Shown: piece after piece, positions 56,900-64,000 of the stretch
Position numbering within the stretch: the first letter of the stretch is position 1
How the letters are laid out: each line of letters starts with the position of its first letter
Source: Tetmemena sp. SeJ-2015
Lineage: Eukaryota > Ciliophora > Spirotrichea > Sporadotrichida > Oxytrichidae
Direction: 5' to 3'
DNA length: 64,000 bases
NCBI GenBank assembly: GCA_027382625.1
Contig: JAJKFJ010020904.1
Span: forward strand, 62,001-126,000
Notes under the pieces: generated by a model
What the model was told of the DNA's origin: nothing
The model's database searches: none
Seen by the model: the letters and a program-made list of their open reading frames with translations, nothing else
Translations under genes and position numbers: made by a program

Positions 56900-59800
56900 G
56901 CTACAGGACCCATCCACTCCTGACCCTTCTACTACTGATCCACCTACAACTACCCCTACACCTAGCTCCACCGATACTCATCATCCACGACTGAGTCACA
57001 AGTTCTTCTACAACTACTCCTGCTCCGTCAGCAACTGTCACCACCACAACTACGGTCACATCTAGTACGAGTCCCTACTACTCCTGCTCCGACCAGTACT
57101 CAATCAGGATCCACAACTACGCAAACTTCCACATTCACCACTGTTACTACAACCTTCACTACGACCACAACTACTTCCACCACATCCACTTCCACAACGA
57201 GCACCACAACTACAACTTCAACTACAACGTCATCTACCACTTCCTCCTCAACCTCCACGATGACCACTCAGACTTCTATTACAACTGCTCAACCCTCCAC
57301 ACCTTCGCTTTTTAATTTTACCAACTCCAACATTATATCACCTTACTACTTTTAATTTGAAGACATTGCTAATATTCACTCCTAAACCCACATCATCATA
57401 GACCACTTCTTCATCCACGACGCCTGCGCCCACTACTTTGCAGTCTTCTTCTCCTTCTGACGCTCAAGCATAATCCACCAATCTCAAACTTATTAGCTTA
57501 AATTACCTACTTATTTTAGGATTTTTAAATGACACTGCAAGCAGTGAGGCAGATGAAATAGATAAAGCAATGAACTCTGACTTAGCCCCAAAATCAGCTG
57601 ATGAGAAAGCCCAATCTGCGGAAGCCAATTCTTTCCTTGGAATGACAGCCACTAGTTTCAGCCTAGGAGGAAAGACAATTGAAAAGAAAAAACTCAAAGG
57701 TAAAGTCTCCGCTGTACTATCAGAAATGAACAACAAAGGAGGAATCACCATCAAATTTGATTCCTCTATGAATGTTTTCATACTAGTTAAATATATCTGT
57801 ATATGTGTGATTGAATGTTCCAAGATCTGCAGATGGGAGTATCAGCATTTCCTTTTACTAGAAATTTGATGCCTATCAAGTTTCAAATCTATTACAGCGA
57901 TGGAACAGTATCAAATCTTCCCACCTACGTTGAAAGCTAAAGGCTTGCCCTTCAAAACTCTAAGAGAGAACTACAATCTTCGAATCAAACTAATTAAACA
58001 AACACAAATATATCGTACTCATGGTAAATAGAAAGCTTCGACTCCAATCTAACTTTTATTTGACTATCTTGTATTTAGCTAAATCTGATGAAGATAAAAG
58101 TTAATTATCCGAACAAAATGAATATCTCCTCAGTTAATGTAAGGATTTATAACAATATAATTTCTTTGCATTTCCTTTTTATAATTGATGTTTAATAGGG
58201 ATATGACAAATTGAAAATAACCTTTGTGAAACCCTACTTTTTTGTTAATCAGGATCTTGATAAAATCATGTCACCTGGCTATCAGACTTCCAGATCTATT
58301 TAAAATGTTTAATTACATATCGCTAATAAATTTTATTATTCCTCCACAGCTTTTGGATGACGGTATAAAATGTTAAGCTTAATTTTTATAGCCTCAACTC
58401 AAGCACTTTCAGCTATGGGAAATACAGCTAGCAATTTTATATAGTTATTTACTTATTATATTTAATGGTTTGACTTCGATGATTGTGCTGAATGTATTTT
58501 TGACTTTGATATTGGGAGTGTCACTGCAACGACTGTGGATGCTAATTGCGACTCTGTAGTTCATAGTCAATATTCCCTTGCTGAATATCTAGTTGCCAGC
58601 AAACGTAGTTTTCTTCTTGTAATCACTGTCAGACATATCTAATCTCAATATCATCTCTTATTAAATAGGTATTATTTAATTATCATTCCCAAGGCTTATA
58701 TAAAAGCCATGTTCTCTTCTTTCATGAGTGACTAGTAAACATCTGCTAGTGAAAGCTTTTAGCAAATTGATATCTTTTCAACCCCAAAGCCTAAATTAAC
58801 CTAATTTTTAACTCTCTTTCAAGGATGGGATCCTCAAATATTTTTGCAAATCTAGGCTAGCTATTTATCCTACTCATGCTTTTTGTTATTATTGGACTCA
58901 TTGTCCTACTTTTGAAAAGGATAGCAAGGAATAAGAAACTGTAAGTTTAAAGATAATATATGAAATGACTTTTAATTTAGAGTCCAAACTATTGTGAAGA
59001 AAGTGAGTGAGAAGCTTTTCTTCAATGCTTATATTCGATCTACCATGAAAGGCTATATGAATTTCTCCCTCGCTTCTTTGCTCGCTCTATCCTAACTCAC
59101 TCCAAGTACTTCAGTTGGCTAGAGTGCACCAGCTATCCTTATTGCAATCTACTGCTTCTCTCAATAAGCTAATATTAATAAATAATTCTCTATTCCTTTT
59201 GCGGTAGCCTATTTCATTAACAGATACTCTGCAAGAGTAATTTCAGATCCAGCCTTCAGAATTAAATTTCAGAGTGGAATCGAGAGCATAAAACTCTCTG
59301 ACGCTTTTAACTTCTATTGCCTGGTGTTCATGTTCTTTAGAAGACTAATATTCACCTCTTCCATTATATTCATGGACTATTTCCCCCTTGGGCAAGTTAT
59401 TATGCAGACCAAGTGTAGCATCTTCTTGCTTATTTTCATTATCCTTCAGAGGCCTTTTTCCTCTAAGTCAGTTTTCTACTTTGAAGTTTTCAATCTATAA
59501 TTAATTAAATCTCAACATAGAATGAATTGGTGTGATTATTGAATGAGCTAAGCCTGCTGACTATCTCCTACATTCTTATAGTGTACCAGGGTATTTTACA
59601 AGACTACAAGCTTAGATACAAAGTGGGTTGGTATATAGTGGCAGTCACCATCCTCAACATATTCATCAATTGGATTAATCTAGTGGCTGGGTTACTCATC
59701 CCCCTCTTCAAGAAAATATAATTTACATTTCTCCATCTCTACTTATTAATTTCCTAAATATTTGAAAATCAGAGATAAGTGGAAACAGAGAAAGCTGAAG

Positions 59801-60804
59801 GCTGCTCAAAAGGCTTAAGAAGAGGTGGATAGTAAATACCTAGAGTCTTCACTTGACATATCTATTGACAAAAGATAGGTGCAACTCTCCCACCTCCCTA
59901 AGAATAATTCACAGCAAGACTTTAATGTGACCATGACTATGGAAGAGGCCTACAAAAAGTCATAGAAAGTAATGTAAACTTCTGCTTTTGAAGACTCCCT
60001 CGAGCATAGTCTACAGCCACTCAAGACTAAGAAACAGAAATCCAAACCACTATTCCATTTTAATTTCTAAAAAGAGGAAGTAGACATCAGATACTAACCT
60101 AGATAGAAGCAGTGTGGTGCTAGAGATATTTATATTAAATCATCGTATAAATTTAGAAATCGTTCATTTAAAAATAGGAAAATTCGAAATTTGCTGGAAT
60201 CTTATTCAGTATAAATATTATGCTAATCTTAAAATCCTAATTTTTAAATTTGGAAAAAATAATATATTAGAGACTGATTAAAATTTGATAGACATAGGTG
60301 CTCACAATATAATGCCAAACTTTTAGAAAAATAAAATTAGAAAGCTCACTGAAAATCAAGCTCTCTATATTAACAAATAATAGTAATAAAGGAGATAAGA
60401 TGTATAATTTATATTAGTTTTCAAAAAATAAATTATGTTAATTAAATCCTTTATGTAAATAATTATAATATATAGTGGTATTAACTTGCATTGATTTATA
60501 CTTATTTAATTAGAAGAATAATGTTAACATGCGAAGAATTTATTTTAATTTGTAAAGAAAAGATTTGGGAGACGTATCATATCAGCAGAGTGTCAGAAAA
60601 TAATCTCAACCTGTAGTTGTTCAGAACTAAATTGCTGCTAATTATCATCAAAATATTAACAATACTAACTAATCTAAGTCATTCACAAACGAAGAAGAGC
60701 GGTTTGATCTCTTTGGCGCTCATACAACTGATAAATCCTTACTGAAACTAAAAGTAAGAAGACAGCTAGAGCAGCTAAAAAGCTCACTACCTTATAATTT
60801 ATGA
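56900..60804 (+). CDS. Third mucin-stalk surface protein with polytopic membrane domain (K)
   Basis: Same architecture as L and R but divergent. A Thr/Ser-rich stalk (56920-57330, TTTTSTTTSSTTSSS) is followed by ectodomain blocks: NSFLGMTATSFSLGGKTIEK (57620), DLQMGVSAFPFTRNLMPIKF (57830), KLKITFVKPYFFVNQDLDKI (58215), TQALSAMGNTASNF and WFDFDDCAECIFDFDIGSVT (58400-58530). Membrane helices: LFILLMLFVIIGLIVLLLKR-like (58860), LVFMFFRRLIFTSSIIFMDY (59320), IFLLIFIILQRPF (59440), LTISYILIVYQGILQDY and VAVTILNIFINWINLVAGLL (59560-59700). The charged cytosolic tail (KIRDKWKQRKLKAAQKAQEE; 59770-60220) and a final block ERFDLFGAHTTDKSLLKLKV end at TGA 60802-60804. The FFRRLIF position matches LRRIIY in L and R. 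Several IESs, not all mapped; no start codon assigned. Confidence 0.65.
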
Positions 60805-61111
60805 TTCAAATAAAAGCCAATTTATATATCTATCAATAATCATCATCATCATCATTTGAAATTACATTTTTTAATTTTCAAAAATCAATCACTTACTATA
60901 TAAAAAAATGTAAAATAAATTATAGATTTTTTGGTATCTTTATGCCTTGCTGCAGACTATTTATTTAAAGATCAAATTAAAACTTGCTTTTTTAATGATG
61001 GATCTTTTTTATTGTGAATTTATATGAATTCAATCTTCATAATTTTGAATTAAAATGTAATTTAATTTATTAAGTTTAAGTAATTACTAAATTAGATAAT
61101 GATTTGTCGCC
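60805..61111. other. Intergenic, convergent 3' ends
   Basis: AT-rich with a short ATC run near 60845. No gene. Separates the 3' ends of K (plus) and the LRR gene (minus). Confidence 0.5.
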
Positions 61112-62490
61112 TCAAGAATAGGCAATATTGAAAATGGACTCAATTTAAGGCATCTGCTCTTCAATGATAGTTATTTCGCATTCTCTCATTGGAAGCATGT
61201 TAGTTTAATTATCGCAATAATCATAAACCATTTTCCTGAACTTTATGACTTTTGATTTCTTGTAGATTCCTTGTCTATATAAAATTTGAATATCAGGTAA
61301 GAGGCACTCATCTAATTATTCTGGATGAACTATTTCAAATACTTTCTTCTCTTTACTATAATCCAAATGTCTTTAGATGTCCAAAGAGAAATCTTCACAA
61401 TGCACAAGCAACTTATCTGAATACCTGAATTGGATTTTGCATAGTTCTGAGAAACTTACTTCAAATCCCAAAATCAAACTCAAATATTGTAGCTGTGTGA
61501 AACGTTAAGTTTGGAAAAATAATTCCACTAAACTCCTTTCCATTAATTTAAGATTCAAAAATTTGAGATTGCTAAAATTTTGTGGAAAAAACTAACTTAA
61601 AAAGTATTCATTTATTGTTTCCTTATTTGAATCTTAATACAGAGAGACTATTGAAATTAGGATTTTCCGTTGCTTAAAATCCTAAAACATCCCAATATAT
61701 GCGATCATCTGCCTTTAAATTTGTAAAATTAAAGAAAAAACACTCCTTCTGAAAAATTTCAAGAGGTATTTTTGTAATCAAAAATCGATATGGTTTAAAC
61801 TCTAGTTTTTGGTAACGGATTTAAATTTTAACCGTTATCACCCGATTTTATAGAATCTTAGTTTTAATTATTCTAAAAAACCAAGATATATTTTGAAATT
61901 ATCATCAATTATATCCTCTTGATAAATAATCTTCTTTTTTTTAAATTTATCCACTTCTCCTCATTTAGTATTAGAATTTATTTGATACTTATTCTTTTTC
62001 TTTGCAATTTTTAATGACGAGGTGGTCGCAAGCTTAAAATATTTCTTCTTCAAAATCAATGCTGTGATTATCTTGCAAAATGAGAAACTTGAGATTTAGA
62101 AACGATTGATACAAATTTTAGTATTTCTTGGGTCAATTAAATCGCCTACGGTTATTGATTTGACTTGAGAGTTTTAGCTTTGAGACTGATTTCTAGTTTA
62201 GGCAACATCTGAAGTGGAATATGCAGATAAAGTAGTCAATGAAGGTATTCATTCTTTCATTTTCTTCATTTCTAGTGAGTTCTTTGTGTTTTGAGGGCCC
62301 AATTTAAAATATAATTTTATTTGTATAGGTCAGCAATTCTTCAATTGTATTTTGGGAAGGTAAGGTTTGCACATTGAGAGGGTTGAGGATGAGCATTGGG
62401 TTGTTTCCTGATTTCTAGTTCAAGTTTCTGAGATAAACTCTCAGTCCTCTGTCTTATTTTGAGAGTGTAGACATTTTCAGTAAAACCCAT
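61112..62490 (-). CDS. Leucine-rich-repeat protein
   Basis: ATG at 62490: MGFTENVYTLKIRQRTESLS. Later blocks: TLPSQNTIEELLTYTNKIIF, RMNTFIDYFICIFHFRCCLN, then LRR-type strands NLKFLILQDNHSIDFEEEIF (62070), NLKFLNLKLMERSLVELFFQ (61570) and LQYLSLILGFEVSFSELCKI (61490). The C-terminal block (SDKLLVHCEDFSLDIQRHLD ... FRKMVYDYCDN) ends ...SIFNIAYS at TGA 61112-61114. Frame changes imply several IESs (AT-rich gaps at 61620-61740 and 61760-62000). Protein-protein interaction role inferred from the repeats only. Confidence 0.62.
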
Positions 62491-63459
62491 TATATTGGTA
62501 AATACTAATACACCAAGTTCCTCAAATTTTTATTTAAGCTTCCTCTCTTTTTCATTAAAATAATTCTGATTATTCTAAGGACGAGAGGTTAAATAAAGAC
62601 TCTCATTATATTTAAATATTCACATTAAAATTTTTAACTTTAAAAGTAATTTACTAGTAAGTGTAATAATTATATTAAGTGTAATATAAATGAATAGGAT
62701 ACATAGATTTAAAAGGAAAACATAATTAAATTGTTTTACTCTGTTTTTAATTTTATGTGTGGTCCATTCAAAATTTTCTTTTCCTAAATAAATCAGCATT
62801 TCTCATTTCTTTTGAAAGAATCGATGTCCTTTCATCATCTTTATGATTGCAATCTTCTAAATTAAATTCTCAATAACTAAGATTTAAAAATCCTGATAAC
62901 TCATTGCAAGAAATTAAAATTACAGTTATGGATTATTTAAATTTTAAAAAGTTGAATTTACTAATTAAGCCAGTCATAAAATTATAATAGAATTTGTGTA
63001 AATTTATTTTATGTCAAATTAAAAAAATTATGAATTTACCTTTTATTGAAGAATCTCATTTAAATTTATGCTATGAGAGATATATATTTATTTAGAAGAT
63101 TTAAATGGTTAGATTTTTCTTATACTTATATAGTAATCAATGATCAATTTATAAAATAACTATATTCAAAGAGAGAATATGTAAAACTAATTTATCTTCT
63201 TAGTAATAAATATTCTCATTAAATTTATATGATTCTTCAAGATTAATTTAATTATTTTCAATTTAAAAGAAAGTGATATTTGTGTAGTACTAATATAAGA
63301 TAAAGGAGATATCTAATTTAAATTGTGAAATAAAATTATGTATCTGATTTCGTAGAATTCTTTGGACTTGAAGATTAAACTATTGTTTTAGAGTCTATTT
63401 ATTTTCGCATTTACAATTTTTGTAATTTATTATAAAAAGATTGCATTTAAACAACAAAA
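62491..63459. other. Intergenic AT-rich DNA
   Basis: Shared 5' region between two divergent genes. Very AT-rich; no coding frame supported. Confidence 0.45.
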
Positions 63460-64000
63460 ATGGAAAGTCTAGAACAATATTAGCAGTGCCTGCCTGCTCA
63501 CTTCATTTCAAAACTAAAGAGTCCTTTGATAGTGACACTCATCTTTTCTTACTTAGATTTCTAACCAAAAGCAGAGATTAAAAATTAGTATATATTTTAG
63601 TTAATATTATAAATTATTTATAAATATTTAAGATGGTGATAAGATCTTTATGCAAAGTTGGCTCTTAGTTTATTGAGTAGAATAAAAACGGATTTAAAAT
63701 ATTCTTCTGTAGATTACATCAATAATATAAACTAGATCTTTTCAAATCTACCAAATATCACAAAAGTTTCAGGCAGAAGCAGATGCCTCATCAGATGAAG
63801 AAAATTCTAGTTATCGTATTTTTAATTACATCTATTTATTTAAAATGGCAATAAATTGTTAGACGATAGCGTAGATATATATCTTATTAAGGATCTTGAT
63901 ATTTTTGGGAATCTCAGAGCAGACGATATAGATCATAAAGAGGAGTTAAAAAGATTAATTATAAATTTATATCTATAAATATTGGTTTTAGATTAAAAAT
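63460..64000 (+). CDS. Partial gene with F-box-like N-terminus, cut by window end
   Basis: ATG at 63460: MESLEQYQQCLPAHFISKLK then SPLIVTLIFSYLDFQPKAEI, a helix pair reminiscent of an F-box (weak). Next: AKLALSLLSRIKTDLKYSSV and NINQIFSNLPNITKVS (63650-63770), FQAEADASSDEENSSYR (63770-63820), and LLDDSVDIYLIKDLDIFGNL to the window edge. Three blocks in different frames separated by AT-rich gaps, so IESs are likely. Divergent to the LRR gene. Confidence 0.5.

Noticed and set aside
60845..60856. ATC trinucleotide run
   Set aside because: Four units only, in AT-rich intergenic DNA; no sign of function.
1..64000. Standard-code pseudogene interpretation, CRISPR arrays, rRNA, tRNA, bacterial origin
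   Set aside because: Recognisable proteins read cleanly with TAA/TAG as Gln and TGA stop; no spaced short repeats, cloverleaf or rRNA-like conserved stretches were seen; spliceosomal introns rule out bacteria.

Overview
The window reads as ciliate germline (micronuclear) DNA, most likely from a spirotrich/hypotrich (Oxytricha- or Stylonychia-like). Three observations support this. (1) Recognisable proteins (a Rab5-like GTPase, an MFS transporter, RRP15, a permuted papain-fold protein) read through TAA and TAG as glutamine and end only at TGA. (2) The frames are broken again and again by short AT-rich segments. Each is flanked by a direct repeat of 3-6 bp, and removing the segment plus one repeat copy restores the frame exactly. 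That is the signature of internal eliminated sequences (IESs) with pointers, and for several of them a GT-AG intron gives the wrong frame. (3) True GT-AG introns of about 31-85 nt are present as well. Most genes are therefore mosaics of coding segments (MDSs), and simple ORF calls miss nearly all of them.

Layout. 0.7-2.4 kb: a Ser/Gln-rich coiled-coil gene on the minus strand. 3.2-18.8 kb: a module made of another coiled-coil gene, a small Gln/Asn-rich gene, a large plus-strand surface-protein gene (L) and a conserved 3' block. 18.8-25 kb: AT-rich DNA, a G/C-rich homopolymer block, a third coiled-coil copy and short orphan coding blocks. 25.1-35 kb: a second copy of the whole module, in the same order and orientation, except that the surface-protein segment (R) is inverted between its flanks. 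36.0-42.5 kb: two paralogous Ser/Gln-rich minus-strand genes. 42.7-43.7 kb: the Rab5-like GTPase. 44.2-50.5 kb: a long coiled-coil locus ending in a permuted papain-fold domain. 50.8-53.2 kb: a Spinster-like MFS transporter. 53.3-54.4 kb: two small divergent genes. 54.6-55.7 kb: RRP15. 56.9-60.8 kb: a third surface protein with a mucin-like stalk. 61.1-62.5 kb: a leucine-rich-repeat protein. From 63.46 kb: a gene cut by the window edge.

Comparing modules L and R is the most informative part. The L segment is about 11.6 kb and the R segment about 6.5 kb. The difference is accounted for by four insertions present only in L: a 0.8-kb GGACGGAAGT-ended element, a 3.03-kb transposon with very long terminal inverted repeats (itself carrying a nested small repeat), a 0.9-kb insert, and a small repeat of about 0.34 kb. 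R supplies the empty sites. The inversion breakpoints sit on CC/GG dinucleotides, so the module pair looks like the birth of an inverted, possibly scrambled, germline gene.

Limits: all translations were read by hand. Start codons and the full IES/intron map are incomplete for the large genes, and no database search was possible. No tRNA, rRNA, CRISPR array or telomere was found, and I could support no promoter or terminator motif.
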